A DNA stretch of 64,000 bases from Planctomycetia bacterium. Lineage in GTDB: Bacteria; Planctomycetota; Planctomycetia; Pirellulales; JACPPG01. The notes beneath the pieces were generated by a model. That model was not told the origin of the DNA. It did no database searches and saw only the letters and a list, made by a program, of their open reading frames with translations. Positions 53,509 to 64,000 of this stretch are shown piece by piece. Location: positions 1 to 64,000 of the forward strand of contig JACPPG010000051.1 of NCBI GenBank assembly GCA_016191115.1, in the 5' to 3' direction. The position numbers and the translations under genes are program-made. Position 1 is the stretch's first letter. Each line of letters opens with the position of its first letter.

Positions 53509-54615
53509 ATGGTGCAGTTCTTTCGATCTGGACAAACCGACGACCGCAGGCGCCGCGTGCTGACCGAGGAAGTGGTCGGCACCGTCACCGCTTCGGCCAA
53601 AATGAGCGCCGCGCGGCGCGCGGAGACGCGCGCCTATGCGAAGGCGGCCCTGCGCGAGCAGCAACCGGCGGTCGTCGATCTTGTTCCGCAGAAGGTCGTC
53701 AAGGTGTTGCTTGCGTTCGTTCTTGCTGTATCGGTCGTGGCCGGACTGGAAGTCCTATATGCCGCCGAGTCGCTCAAGTTCGGCGGGCAGCGGCTGCCGG
53801 CACTCGACCTGGCGGCCGAGGGGAGCCTGGGCAACTGGCTCACTTCTCTGGCACTTTTTGCCGCGGGCGTCGTGGCGCTTGTGGTGTATTCGCTGCGGCG
53901 GCATCGCCTCGACGACTATCACGGCCGGTATCGCGTGTGGCTGTGGGCAGCCGCCTGCTGGTTCCTGCTGGCGATCGACGAAGGGGCAAGCCTCCACGAA
54001 AGCCTGCAAGCCGCCTGCGCACAATTCACCGCCCAGACGCTGGCCGACGGCGAAATCCTGTGGATCGGGATCTACGGACTCCTGATCGGCGGCGTCGGAC
54101 TGCGACTGCTGTTCGAGATGCGCGATTGCCGGTTGTCGACCGCGGTGTTGGTCGCCGCGGCCGCCGCGTTTGCCGTGGCCCTCGCCGCGCACCTGGCCCG
54201 CTTGCCGGCCGTGGAAGGCGAGCACCGCGTCATGGTCGAGGAAGGGTGCGAGATGGCGGGCAGCCTGCTCCTGCTTCTGTCCATGTGTCTGCACGTCCGC
54301 TACGTAAATATGGATGCCCAAGGATTGCTGGCCGCGAGGCCCCGAAAGGAATCCACCAGCAAGGGGCGGCGCAGTCTGTGGGGTCGCAAGGCCGCGGTCG
54401 ATCCGCCGCACGCGTCCGTCCGCCCGTCGGCGAAGCGCAGCGATCTGTCGTCGGTTGAATCGGACGATGAGGAGGACGACGAGGACGAGTCGAGCGCGGA
54501 GGACGACGAGCAAGACGCAGAGGAGTCGGCCCGCAACGCGCACGACATTCACCGGCTCTCGAAGGCCGAACGCAAGGCCCTACGACGGCAGCAGCGGCGA
54601 GCCCGGCTGGGCTAG
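53509..54615 (+). CDS. Membrane protein with acidic and basic C-terminal tail
   Basis: 368 residues from the ATG at 53509; another ATG at 53602 would give 337. About five hydrophobic segments (VLLAFVLAVSVVAGLEVLYA, LALFAAGVVALVVYSLR, WLWAAACWFLLAIDE, ILWIGIYGLLIGGVGLRLLF, TAVLVAAAAAFAVALAAHLA). AIDEGASLHESL after the third helix and EGEHRVMVEEGCEMAGS hold conserved-looking Glu and His residues. The cytoplasmic tail is first very acidic (ESDDEEDDEDESSAEDDEQD) and then very basic (KAERKALRRQQRRARLG). I do not recognise the family with certainty. Confidence 0.65.
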   Translation: MVQFFRSGQTDDRRRRVLTEEVVGTVTASAKMSAARRAETRAYAKAALREQQPAVVDLVPQKVVKVLLAFVLAVSVVAGLEVLYAAESLKFGGQRLPALDLAAEGSLGNWLTSLALFAAGVVALVVYSLRRHRLDDYHGRYRVWLWAAACWFLLAIDEGASLHESLQAACAQFTAQTLADGEILWIGIYGLLIGGVGLRLLFEMRDCRLSTAVLVAAAAAFAVALAAHLARLPAVEGEHRVMVEEGCEMAGSLLLLLSMCLHVRYVNMDAQGLLAARPRKESTSKGRRSLWGRKAAVDPPHASVRPSAKRSDLSSVESDDEEDDEDESSAEDDEQDAEESARNAHDIHRLSKAERKALRRQQRRARLG

Positions 54616-54744
54616 TCGCCCGTCCGATCCCCCTTGGAGTCTCGCGGCCCGCCAGTTCTAATCAGCCGGCAGAGCGTGCCGCGCGATCGTCGCCGGCCGT
54701 CGTCACCGACCGTTTCACGCCGCGTGGCCGCGGCGGCTAACACT

Positions 54745-56307
54745 GTGCTAGTCCGCACCCGCTTTGCCCCCAGTCCGACCGGCTACCTGCACATCGGTGG
54801 CGTGCGCACGGCCCTGTTCAATTGGCTGTTCACGCGGCGGCATGGCGGGCAGTTTATCCTGCGGATCGACGACACCGATCAGCAACGGAACGTCGAGGCG
54901 GCGCTAGCGCCCATCTTGCACGGCTTCCGTTGGTTGGGAATCGATTGGGACGAAGGGCCCGAGGTCGGCGGCCCGCACGCGCCCTACTACCAATCGCAGC
55001 GGCAGGCGCAATACCAGGCGGCGGTCGAGCGGCTGCTGGCCGACGGGTTCGCCTATCGCGACTACGCCAAGACCGAGGAGATCGCCGTCGAGCGCGAGGC
55101 GGCCGAGAAGGAAAAGCGGCCGTTTTTGTATAGCCGCCGCTTTATGGCCACCAGTGACGCCGACCGACGACGCTTCGAGAGCGAAGGGCGCACGGCCGTG
55201 GTACGGCTGAAGATGCCCCGCGACGGGACGCTCGCGATCGACGACCAGATTCGCAGCCGCGTCGAATTTGACTGGGCCCGCGAGCAGGACCACGTCATCC
55301 AGCGCGCCGACGGATCATGCCTCTATCACCTGGCCAACGTGGTCGACGATCACGACTTCGAGATCACGCACGTCATCCGCGCCGAGGAGCACCTGTCGAA
55401 CACGCCGCGGCAAATTTTCATCCTCGAGTCGCTGGGTTACGAGCGCCCCGTCTATGCCCATCTGCCGTACGTTGCCGAACCGGGCAGCAAGACCAAGCTC
55501 AGCAAGCGGAAGCTCGACAAGTATCTCAAGAACCGCGACTTCGCGCAGATCTGCGAGCACGGCCGGGCCATTGCCGACGCATTGGGCTTTCATCCCGAAG
55601 CCGAAACGTTCAACCCCGTGATCGTTGACTTCTACGAGCAGGTGGGCTACCTGCCTGACGCGATCCTCAACTACCTGGCGCTCTTGGGCTGGTCGCTCGA
55701 CGACCGGACGGAGTTCTTCACGCGCCAGCAGATGATCGACAGTTTCACGCTCGACCGGGTAAACCGCGCGCCCGCCAGCTTCGACCCCAAGAAGCTGTGG
55801 GCGTTCCAGGATCACTACATGCAGGAGTTGCCGCTCGAAGAGAAGGTCGAGCGGACGCTGCCGTTCCTGGAACGCGCCCGTGTGGTTGCATCGCCGTCGG
55901 GCGATAAGGTGCGTCGTCGGTTGCGACAAGTGATCGAGGCGGCAGGGGACCGGATCAAGGTGGCGGGCGACATCCTGGACTACGCGGATTTCTTCCTTCC
56001 GGACGATTCTGTGCGATACGACGAAGCGGCGTTCGACAAGCAGCTTCGCCGAGAGGCGAAGGCTACGGAACGTTTGCAGAGGTTTCGCGACCGATTGGCC
56101 GCCGCCGAGACGTTCGATCCGGCGGAATTGGAAAGGCTACTGCAAGAATTCGTGACGGCCGAAGGCATCGCCGTCGGCAACATCATCCACGCGCTCCGGG
56201 TGGCGGTGACCGGCAAGTCGGTCGGCTTCGGCCTTTTCGACGCGCTGGCCATCCTGGGGCGCAACGCGTCGGTCGCGCGGATCGACCGGGCGATCGGCCG
56301 GCGGTAG
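54745..56307 (+). CDS. gltX: Glutamyl-tRNA synthetase
   Basis: 520 residues from the GTG at 54745 ([19 protein letters not shown]), the normal family start; the longer frame from 54634 has no similarity. It charges tRNA-Glu with glutamate. The class I signatures are HIGG ([15 protein letters not shown]) and KLSKR ([12 protein letters not shown]). Gln-tRNA can be made directly by the glnS product encoded next, so this enzyme is expected to be discriminating. glnS begins 75 bases downstream on the same strand, a probable operon. Confidence 0.95.
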   Translation: MLVRTRFAPSPTGYLHIGGVRTALFNWLFTRRHGGQFILRIDDTDQQRNVEAALAPILHGFRWLGIDWDEGPEVGGPHAPYYQSQRQAQYQAAVERLLADGFAYRDYAKTEEIAVEREAAEKEKRPFLYSRRFMATSDADRRRFESEGRTAVVRLKMPRDGTLAIDDQIRSRVEFDWAREQDHVIQRADGSCLYHLANVVDDHDFEITHVIRAEEHLSNTPRQIFILESLGYERPVYAHLPYVAEPGSKTKLSKRKLDKYLKNRDFAQICEHGRAIADALGFHPEAETFNPVIVDFYEQVGYLPDAILNYLALLGWSLDDRTEFFTRQQMIDSFTLDRVNRAPASFDPKKLWAFQDHYMQELPLEEKVERTLPFLERARVVASPSGDKVRRRLRQVIEAAGDRIKVAGDILDYADFFLPDDSVRYDEAAFDKQLRREAKATERLQRFRDRLAAAETFDPAELERLLQEFVTAEGIAVGNIIHALRVAVTGKSVGFGLFDALAILGRNASVARIDRAIGRR

Positions 56308-56382
56308 TTCTGGTAACAAGCCGCATTGCCCCGGCGGTCACCTGGACTGTCGCAAGCGGGGGCATTTTTGGATAATCGGGTC

Positions 56383-58161
<1,779 letters not shown>

Positions 58162-58166
58162 ATTGT

Positions 58167-58187
58167 GTAGGGTGCTCTGCGAGCACC
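58167..58187 (+). repeat. GTAGGGTGCTC hairpin repeat behind glnS
   Basis: GTAGGGTGCTCTGCGAGCACC contains the perfect stem GGTGCTC/GAGCACC with a TGC loop, starting six bases after the glnS stop. Related copies are at 6837 and 52449. Confidence 0.65.
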
Positions 58188-58374
58188 ATGTGGTTCGCGT
58201 TGCCATCTTCTGCCGCCCGGCGGATCACGGCCAGCCGCTAATTGCGTCGCTCCTGCGCGTATTGTAATCTGGCCTCGTTTTCGTCCACTAGCGCGACGCG
58301 GTTTGCCGCGCACCGCAAAAGCGGCAGCGCCGCGCCGGCCAACCAGTTTCACCTCGTCAACAAGAGCAGCACAC

Positions 58375-59481
58375 ATGGCCGCCCAGAAAAAAGTACGCGT
58401 CGCGATCATCGGATTGGGGTTTGGCGCCGAATTCATCCCGATCTATCAAAACCATCCTCATGCGGAGTTGTACGCCATCTGTCAACGGACCAAGGGCAAG
58501 CTCGACCAGATCGGCGACCATTTCGGCATCGAGGTCCGTTACACGAAGTACGAAGACTTGCTCGCCGACCCCAACGTCGACGCCGTGCACATTAACACGC
58601 CCATCCCCGACCATGCCCCGCAGAGCCTGGCCGGGCTGAAGGCCGGGAAGCACGTGGCCAGCACCGTTCCGATGGGGACCACGGTCGAGGAATGCCTGGC
58701 CATCGTCGATGCCCAGCGCAAGAGCGGCAAGCACTACATGATGATGGAGACGGTCGTTTACAGCCGCGAGTTCCTGTTCGTGAAGCAGCTCTACGACAGC
58801 GGCGAGCTGGGCCGCATCCAGTTCCTGCGTGGTTCGCACCAGCAGGAGATGGCCGGCTGGCCCGGTTATTGGGAGGGCCTGCCCCCGATGTACTACGCCA
58901 CGCACTGCGTCAGCCCTTGCCTGCACCTGCCGAACAAACGGGCCGAGAGCGTGGTATGCCATGGCTCGGGCCGGATCAGCGAGAAGCTGACGGCCAAATA
59001 TGGATCGCCTTTCGCGGTGGAGACTGCGACGATCAAGATGCGCGATTCGCATCTGTGCTGCGAAGTGACGCGCAGCCTGTTCGAGACGGCGCGGCAGTAT
59101 ATCGAGAGCTTCGACGTCTATGGCGACAAGGCGGCATTCGAGTGGACGCGCATCGAGCACGAGCCGTGCGTGCTGCACCGCGGCGAAAGGCCCGAGCGGG
59201 TCAAAGTGCCCGACTTTGCCCATCTGCTGCCCGAGGGCATCCGCCGCTACACGACCAAGGGCGTGTACGACGCGGACGAGGCCCAGCACCTGTCCTTCAT
59301 CCAGGGGAGCGGGCACGGCGGATCGCACCCGCACCTGGCGCACGAGTTCATCAGCGCGATCGTCGAGGACCGTCCGCCCCGGCCCGACGCCGGCGCCAGC
59401 GCCAACTGGACGATGACCGGCATCTGCGCCCACCAGTCCGCGATGAAGGGGGGCGAGCGGGTGGCGATTCCGGCGACGTAA
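58375..59481 (+). CDS. Gfo/Idh/MocA-family oxidoreductase with altered catalytic motif
   Basis: 368 residues from the ATG at 58375 (MAAQKKVRVAIIG); the frame is open 24 codons further upstream. A Rossmann domain with GLGFGAEFIP binds NAD(P). HINTPIPDHA and LKAGKHVASTV follow the family pattern, but the usual EKP with the catalytic lysine is replaced by VPMG. The C-terminal domain has GGSHPHLAHEFISAIVEDR and PRPDAGASANWTMTGICAHQSA. Members oxidise or isomerise sugars; this one may use a different mechanism or be a binding protein. No neighbour narrows the role. Confidence 0.87.
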   Translation: MAAQKKVRVAIIGLGFGAEFIPIYQNHPHAELYAICQRTKGKLDQIGDHFGIEVRYTKYEDLLADPNVDAVHINTPIPDHAPQSLAGLKAGKHVASTVPMGTTVEECLAIVDAQRKSGKHYMMMETVVYSREFLFVKQLYDSGELGRIQFLRGSHQQEMAGWPGYWEGLPPMYYATHCVSPCLHLPNKRAESVVCHGSGRISEKLTAKYGSPFAVETATIKMRDSHLCCEVTRSLFETARQYIESFDVYGDKAAFEWTRIEHEPCVLHRGERPERVKVPDFAHLLPEGIRRYTTKGVYDADEAQHLSFIQGSGHGGSHPHLAHEFISAIVEDRPPRPDAGASANWTMTGICAHQSAMKGGERVAIPAT

Positions 59482-59488
59482 CACGCTT

Positions 59489-59516
59489 TGTCGTGCGCAC
59501 CGCGGCGCACGCACAA
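59489..59516 (+). terminator. Hairpin behind the Gfo/Idh/MocA gene
   Basis: TGTCGTGCGC and GCGCACGCACA pair around a short loop eight bases after the stop, without a T-tract. A possible 3' end. The remaining bases to 59799 hold GC-rich non-coding DNA and no gene I can support. Confidence 0.35.
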
Positions 59517-59799
59517 ATCTGGCGAGCCAAGGGGTTTATCCCCCCGGTCTTTTCTTGTCATTGAGAACACGATTCCGCTTCTGCCGATCGCGCAAAGCCT
59601 GCACAACGCTCCGTCGCCGAAGGGCGCGTGTCGTGCCCCTTCGCGCGGCGGACGCGCCTGTCAGCGAAGCCGTGCCGGGCTGTCGCCTCTTCCCGCAAGC
59701 CCTGGTCCGAACCGGTCGATGGCATTGACAGGCGGTGGTCGGCTTCGATCGACCAGCGATCGCGGTCGACGCCCCACATTCGCCCCCCGGAGGCGATCG

Positions 59800-60444
59800 A
59801 TGTTCGGAAAACGCGGGCTGTTGTTAGCAGTGCTCGCGGGCACGGCCGTCGTTCCGTACTTAATGTCATCGTCGACAGGATTGACGAACCTGGCGGCCCG
59901 CGTCTGGCCTCCCACGGCGAACGAAGCGGCGACCGCCGATGGCGCCGATGCGAGTGGAGCGGCGGCCGCGACGCCACTCCCGCCAGGCGCAGCCCGGCCT
60001 GGCGCGGTCCCGACAAGGCCTCTCGAAGACGTCTTGCGCTTTGACGTGACCACGGCGTGGGTGCTCGGCAACTGGCCGCGGGTCTCCGCCGGCCTGGCCG
60101 AACTCGACCTGCAAGGCTATCGCGTCCCGCTTGTAACGGGCACGAAAGAAGTCGACGTGGCCGGTTCGCTCACCTACTACTTCAACTCCCAGCAACGCGT
60201 CGAGCGGATCACGTTATTTGGCTCGACCGGCGACGCGGGGAAGCTGGTGGCGCTTCTGGAATCGCGATTCGGCTTCCAGCGGATGGTCGTGCCGGAGCCG
60301 AACTTGTTCGTCTACCAGGTGAAGAGCTGGGGCAAAGTCAAAAGCGAGCTGCGAATGCGGCCCATGCCCGTCGTCCGCAAGGACACCCCACACGCGCGAT
60401 TCGAGGTGGCGCTGCTATTGGAGAGGCCGAAGGAGAGCAAGTAG
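59800..60444 (+). CDS. Membrane-anchored protein of unknown function (possibly DUF6690)
   Basis: 214 residues from the ATG at 59800, with CCGGAGG upstream; the longer frame to 59488 is unsupported. An N-terminal anchor (LLLAVLAGTAVVPYLM), an Ala/Pro-rich linker to about residue 75 and a small alpha/beta domain (VLRFDVTTAWVLGNWPRVSA, GSLTYYFNSQQRVERITLFG, LLESRFGFQRMVV, FEVALLLERP). The domain looks conserved and has an extracytoplasmic position. I associate it with a planctomycete-specific DUF, from memory and uncertainly. Confidence 0.65.
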   Translation: MFGKRGLLLAVLAGTAVVPYLMSSSTGLTNLAARVWPPTANEAATADGADASGAAAATPLPPGAARPGAVPTRPLEDVLRFDVTTAWVLGNWPRVSAGLAELDLQGYRVPLVTGTKEVDVAGSLTYYFNSQQRVERITLFGSTGDAGKLVALLESRFGFQRMVVPEPNLFVYQVKSWGKVKSELRMRPMPVVRKDTPHARFEVALLLERPKESK

Positions 60445-60547
60445 GGAGAGCAGCCCGAGCTGTCGCACGCGACAGCGTTCCTCCTCCGGCTAGCTGCTAT
60501 CTTCCCGCGACAGGCCTTCGTGGTTCATCTTCTTTCTTCGAGTGCCC

Positions 60548-60988
60548 CTATCGCAACCGCAAGAGCCTCTCCAGCCGGTCGCGCAGGTCGTGCCACTCGC
60601 CGTCGGGGGCGGGGCTGGCCAGCTCGGTCGGAAAAGGCGCGGGCTGCCCATCGTAGTCGACTTGCACGAAACCCATCAGCCCATCCATCCAAGGGCCGCC
60701 GTGCTCCTCGAGCGGCACGCCGATCAGGCCCACGACGAGATAGGCCCGCGTCAGGTGCAAGGCCACGCCGCGGATCTCGACCACGGTGCCGACCGGGACG
60801 GGCCGGTAGCATTCCAGGTTCAAAACGCGCCGCAAGAGCAAGTTCGCGCCATCCCCTACGACCCGATGCGCGGTGACGTAGGCCGCCTCCAGGGCGATCC
60901 GCAACAGCGATCCAGCGTACAGCGTGCCGTGGTGGTTGGTATCCCCCGGCAAAATCAGCCGGTGACTGTAGGTGACGTTCGGGGTCAT
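60548..60988 (-). CDS. Hotdog-fold acyl-CoA thioesterase
   Basis: 146 residues from the ATG at 60988 (MTPNVTYSHR); the frame is open to 61066. The signature LPGDTNHHGTLYAGSLLRIA corresponds to the YciA/BFIT acyl-CoA hydrolase motif (ND.N..G..FGG), with Asp and His as expected active-site residues; the rest of the hotdog fold follows (YVTAHRVVGDGANLL, VGTVVEIRGVALHLTRAYLV). It hydrolyses acyl-CoA thioesters in the cytoplasm. Divergent from the sodium symporter gene with 112 bases between starts. Confidence 0.85.
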   Translation of the reverse strand: MTPNVTYSHRLILPGDTNHHGTLYAGSLLRIALEAAYVTAHRVVGDGANLLLRRVLNLECYRPVPVGTVVEIRGVALHLTRAYLVVGLIGVPLEEHGGPWMDGLMGFVQVDYDGQPAPFPTELASPAPDGEWHDLRDRLERLLRLR

Positions 60989-61100
60989 GGTTCCTATCTT
61001 ATAAAGGCCGGCGGCCGAGGTGTCACGGCCTCCGCGGCCCGAAATTGGCGAACGACTAGCCGGCACTCCTCTGCAACAAGAAGCAAGCGCTCATTCCCGC

Positions 61101-62609
61101 ATGGCCGAACAAAAATCCTTTTCCTCCCGTTGGGCCTTGATGTTCGCCATGCTCAGCATGGCGGTGGGCACGGGCAGCATCTGGCGGTTCCCCCGCGTCC
61201 TGGCCACCAATGGCGGAGGCACCTTTCTCTTGCCGTGGGTCGTTTTTCTGTTTGCCTGGTCGACCCCCTTGATTATTACCGAATTCGCGCTGGGGCGCGG
61301 GACGCACGCTGGACCGCTACGGGCACTGGTGCGGTTGATCGGTCCCAAGTTCGCCTGGATGGGCGCGTGGATCACGTTCGTCACCGTGGCCATCATGTTC
61401 TACTACTCGGTCGTCACCGGCTGGGTGCTGTACTATCTGGGCGTGTCGCTTGCGGGTCAGCTTGCCGGCGTGGATAGCCAACAGTTCTACGACCAGTTCG
61501 TCGCGGGACCGTGGCCCCTATTGATGCATCTGGTCAGCATGCTCTTGGCACTGGTTGTGATCTACCGTGGGCTGGGAGCGATCGAACGCGTCACGACCCT
61601 GCTGCTCCCGAGCCTGGTGGTGCTCGTTGTCGTTCTGGCAATCCGTGCCGTGACCCTGCCCGGCGCGAGCCGTGGGCTGGCGTTCATGTTTACGGTCGAC
61701 TGGTCGGAACTCGCCAACTACAAGGTGTGGCTCGAGGCGCTCACGCAAAACGCGTGGGACACCGGCTCCGGCTGGGGTCTGATCACCGCCTACGCCATCT
61801 ACATGCGCCGCGAGGACGACAGTAGCGCCAATTGCTTCATGCTGGGCATCGGCAACAACATCGTCTCGCTCATGGCCGGCATCGCCGTTTTGTGCACGAT
61901 TTTCTCCATCATGCCCGAGGCTGAAAAGACGATTGTCGGCGCCGGTAACGAGGGCCTGACGTTTGTCTGGTTTCCGCGCCTCTTCGCCGCGGTGCCGTGG
62001 GGCGGCTTTTTCATGGTCTTGTTTTTCGCGGCTCTGTTCATGGCAGCTTTTACGTCGTTGATCTCCATGGTCGAGCTCGCCGTGCGGGGGCTTCAGGATC
62101 TGGGGATCAAACGGCGACGCGGCATCGTGCTCGTGGGCATTGTGGGGCTATTGGGCGGCGTTCCATCCGCGCTGAGCATCGACTTTTTGCACAATCAGGA
62201 CTGGGTCTGGGGCACTGCCCTCATCGTCAGCGGACTGTTTTTCGCTTTTGCCGTCGTCAAGGTCGGCATTAACGACTTCCGCAAGAAGTTTGTGAATGTC
62301 GAAGGAAACTACGTGCCGATCGGCCGCTGGTGGAATGCCGTCCAAGGCTTCCTGATACCAGTCCAAGGCGCCGTGCTGCTGAGCTGGTTCTTCTGGCAGA
62401 CATATCCCACCAACGAGGCCGTCGCAAAATCGCTCAAGATTGCGCCAAAAGACGTTACTCCTGCACAGATATTGTGGGAGTGGGCGCGGCCGATTGCCGT
62501 TGAGAACACGGGCACGGTGCTGCTGCAATGGGCCGTGGTCCTGGCGGTTTTTGTGGCCGCCAATCGCGTCTTGGGACGCCTGGCGCAGGAGCAGCCCCGG
62601 CCGGAATAA
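61101..62609 (+). CDS. SNF-family sodium-dependent transporter
   Basis: 502 residues from the ATG at 61101 (MAEQKSFSSRW). About twelve membrane helices of the LeuT/neurotransmitter-sodium-symporter type. Helix 1 carries the sodium/substrate region AVGTGSIWRFPRVLATNGGG; helix 6 FMFTVDW and the WLEALTQNAWDTGSGWGLIT region correspond to the second unwound segment and sodium site. It takes up amino acids or related amines using the sodium gradient. The substrate cannot be named. A hairpin repeat (62649) follows. Confidence 0.9.
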   Translation: MAEQKSFSSRWALMFAMLSMAVGTGSIWRFPRVLATNGGGTFLLPWVVFLFAWSTPLIITEFALGRGTHAGPLRALVRLIGPKFAWMGAWITFVTVAIMFYYSVVTGWVLYYLGVSLAGQLAGVDSQQFYDQFVAGPWPLLMHLVSMLLALVVIYRGLGAIERVTTLLLPSLVVLVVVLAIRAVTLPGASRGLAFMFTVDWSELANYKVWLEALTQNAWDTGSGWGLITAYAIYMRREDDSSANCFMLGIGNNIVSLMAGIAVLCTIFSIMPEAEKTIVGAGNEGLTFVWFPRLFAAVPWGGFFMVLFFAALFMAAFTSLISMVELAVRGLQDLGIKRRRGIVLVGIVGLLGGVPSALSIDFLHNQDWVWGTALIVSGLFFAFAVVKVGINDFRKKFVNVEGNYVPIGRWWNAVQGFLIPVQGAVLLSWFFWQTYPTNEAVAKSLKIAPKDVTPAQILWEWARPIAVENTGTVLLQWAVVLAVFVAANRVLGRLAQEQPRPE

Positions 62610-62648
62610 CAAATCTCCCGCCGGCACCGAGCGCGGCCGCTCGACGCG

Positions 62649-62678
62649 AGGACCGCCGGGATAAACCCGGCGGCTCGC
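62649..62678 (+). repeat. Perfect CCGCCGGG-ATAAA-CCCGGCGG hairpin repeat
   Basis: An 8-bp stem around ATAAA, flanked by AGGA and CTCGC, which match the copies at 47288-47394. It stands 40 bases after the symporter stop and could end its transcript, though no T-tract follows. Confidence 0.7.
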
Positions 62679-62762
62679 TTGGGCGTGGACGTTTGTTCGC
62701 GTGTCGAACCACGTGCGCTCGGCGGCCGTATTACCCAAGAACCTACTGGGAGGGATATCCCC

Positions 62763-63623
62763 ATGGCACCGGGACGATTGCGGCTGACGCGCCGGCGTTT
62801 CTTGAAGACCTCGGCCGGCATGGCGGGCATCGGGGGCGCAATCGGCCTCTACACCTGGCGCGTCGAGCCGCATTGGCTCTCGATCGTGCGGCGCGACCTC
62901 GCAATCGCCCATCTGCCCGCCGCGCTCGACGGGGCATCGCTGGTTCAGATCAGCGACCTGCACGTGGGCCCGATCGTCGATAGCGACTATTTGATCGGGG
63001 TCATGCGGCGCATCTCCGCCTTGCGGCCCGACCTCATGGCGATCACCGGCGACTTCGTCAGTTACCGCACGGCCCACCACGTCGACGACGCGGCCCGCGT
63101 CCTGGAGCATCTTGAGCCGGGGCGACTGGGCTGCGCCGCGATCATGGGAAATCACGACTACGGCTGGGGGTGGCGCCACAGTGAAGTCGCCGATCGCCTG
63201 ACCGGCCGACTGACCGATCTCGGGTTGACGGTGCTGCGAAACGAATCGCGTTCGTTTGGCGGTTTGAACGTCGTGGGGCTCGATGACTTGTGGGGGCCGA
63301 ATTTCAATCCCCAGCCGCTGCTCGCCGGTTTGAATCGCGATGAGGCCAACTTGGTCCTATGCCACAATCCCGACGTGGCGGACCTGCCGATCTGGTCGGG
63401 CTACCAGGGCTGGATGCTCTGCGGCCACACGCACGGCGGTCAGTGCAAGCCGCCGTTTTTGCCGCCGCCTTTGCTTCCGGTGAAGAACCGCCGCTACACG
63501 GCCGGCGCATTCGCGCTCGCGGACGGACGGCGTCTGTACATCAATCGCGGCCTCGGCTATCTGCGCCGCGTTCGCTTCAACGCGCGGCCCGAAGTGACCT
63601 TGTTTCGGCTGGTGGCGGTCTGA
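62763..63623 (+). CDS. TAT-exported metallophosphoesterase (YaeI/LpxG-like)
   Basis: 286 residues from the ATG at 62763 (MAPGRLRLTRRRF), with GGGAGGG upstream. A twin-arginine signal, TRRRFLKTSAGMAGIGGA, is at residues about 8-25. The calcineurin-like metal site is complete: DLHVG (ISDLHVGPIV), GDF (LMAITGDFVSY), GNHDYG, and GHTHGGQC with a preceding LCHNPD. Relatives hydrolyse UDP-2,3-diacylglucosamine or phosphate esters on the outside of the inner membrane. Export is predicted from the signal; the substrate is unknown. Confidence 0.9.
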   Translation: MAPGRLRLTRRRFLKTSAGMAGIGGAIGLYTWRVEPHWLSIVRRDLAIAHLPAALDGASLVQISDLHVGPIVDSDYLIGVMRRISALRPDLMAITGDFVSYRTAHHVDDAARVLEHLEPGRLGCAAIMGNHDYGWGWRHSEVADRLTGRLTDLGLTVLRNESRSFGGLNVVGLDDLWGPNFNPQPLLAGLNRDEANLVLCHNPDVADLPIWSGYQGWMLCGHTHGGQCKPPFLPPPLLPVKNRRYTAGAFALADGRRLYINRGLGYLRRVRFNARPEVTLFRLVAV

Positions 63624-63632
63624 GGACAGCAC

Positions 63633-64000
63633 CTACGACGCCGCTTTGGCCGGCGCTTCGTATCGGCCGAAGATCATCCGCCCGGCACTTGTTTGCAGCA
63701 CGCTTGTGACGGCTATCTTCACCGTCTTGTTCAGATGCTCGCGGCCACTCTCGACGACGATCATCGTGCCGTCGTCCAGGTAGCCGACGCCCTGGCCCGC
63801 CTCCTCGCCGGGCTTCACGATCCGCACGTCCAGGTGTTCGCCCGGCAGGAACACAGGCTTGAGCGCGTTGGCCAGGTCGTTGAGGTTGATCACCTCGACG
63901 CCTTGCACTTGCGCGACCTTGTTGAGGTTGTAGTCGTTGGTGACGATCTTACCGTCCAGGTGCTTGGCCAACAGGACAAGCTTCAGGTCGACCGGCTGAT
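63633..64000 (-). CDS. PIN/TRAM-domain protein (YacL-like), 3' part only
   Basis: The frame is open through the window edge: the visible 121 residues begin [20 protein letters not shown] and include the end of a PIN nuclease domain ([29 protein letters not shown]) and a complete TRAM RNA-binding domain ([56 protein letters not shown]). In YacL-type proteins an N-terminal set of membrane helices precedes the PIN domain; that part lies outside the window. A membrane-bound RNase role is inferred from the family. The stop is ten bases after the metallophosphoesterase stop (convergent). Confidence 0.9.
   Translation of the reverse strand, partial: QPVDLKLVLLAKHLDGKIVTNDYNLNKVAQVQGVEVINLNDLANALKPVFLPGEHLDVRIVKPGEEAGQGVGYLDDGTMIVVESGREHLNKTVKIAVTSVLQTSAGRMIFGRYEAPAKAAS

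Noticed and set aside
58357..59514. 385-codon antisense frame over the Gfo/Idh/MocA gene
   Set aside because: Same codon-shadow composition; the plus-strand product is a clear family member.

Overview
The window is a high-GC bacterial chromosome segment, most likely from a planctomycete (Planctomycetota, probably order Pirellulales). The inference rests on gene content: a DUF1080 secreted protein, an M56/BlaR1-like peptidase fused to carboxypeptidase-regulatory and thioredoxin domains, a giant Ycf48/BNR-PIG-L protein, Gly/Tyr-, Cys- and Pro-rich secreted proteins, a TAT metallophosphoesterase, many single-gene transcription units on alternating strands, and long intergenic hairpins. No rRNA, tRNA, CRISPR array, prophage or complete insertion sequence was recognised.

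Layout. 1-9.2 kb: secreted terpene-cyclase-fold protein with a CxxCH motif, thiolase, DUF1080 protein, membrane/TPR protein, Dabb protein, secreted phosphodiesterase, EamA transporter, DUF1016-like protein. 9.4-18.1 kb: gyrA with a good promoter, GDP-mannose dehydratase, a coiled-coil secreted protein, a sigma-54 type two-component pair and an aquaporin. 18.3-25.3 kb (minus strand): SixA phosphatase, a divergent RNase HII-like protein, the 1063-residue Ycf48/BNR protein, MscS channel with a clear terminator, and an ECF sigma factor with a small membrane protein. 25.8-30.5 kb: a BlaI repressor with a TGACA-repeat promoter region and a 1396-residue BlaR1-like/TlpA fusion. 30.8-41.9 kb: S1-domain protein, MarR plus EamA pair, site-2 protease, penicillin acylase-like hydrolase, a tiny basic peptide, single-domain response regulator, HtrA protease, leucyl/phenylalanyl-tRNA-protein transferase. 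41.9-53.2 kb: sugar isomerase-like protein, DUF1801/YdeI, DUF4349, low-complexity secreted proteins, superoxide dismutase, HD-GYP/PAS/GGDEF protein, methyltransferase. 53.5-64 kb: membrane protein, gltX and glnS side by side, Gfo/Idh/MocA oxidoreductase, thioesterase, Na+ symporter, metallophosphoesterase, and the 3' part of a PIN/TRAM gene.

The most unusual structure is not a gene. A 157-bp element with 11-bp terminal inverted repeats (CAGGGCC...), folding back on itself along its length, occurs five times (1464, 6954, 25485, 33368, 36198). Two copies are flanked by perfect 10-bp direct repeats, so they look like recent transposition products: a MITE family, possibly moved by an ISAs1-type transposase not encoded here. 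One copy abuts a marR gene and contains its only good upstream ATG. At least four further families of short hairpin repeats sit in intergenic spaces, often directly at 3' ends of genes.
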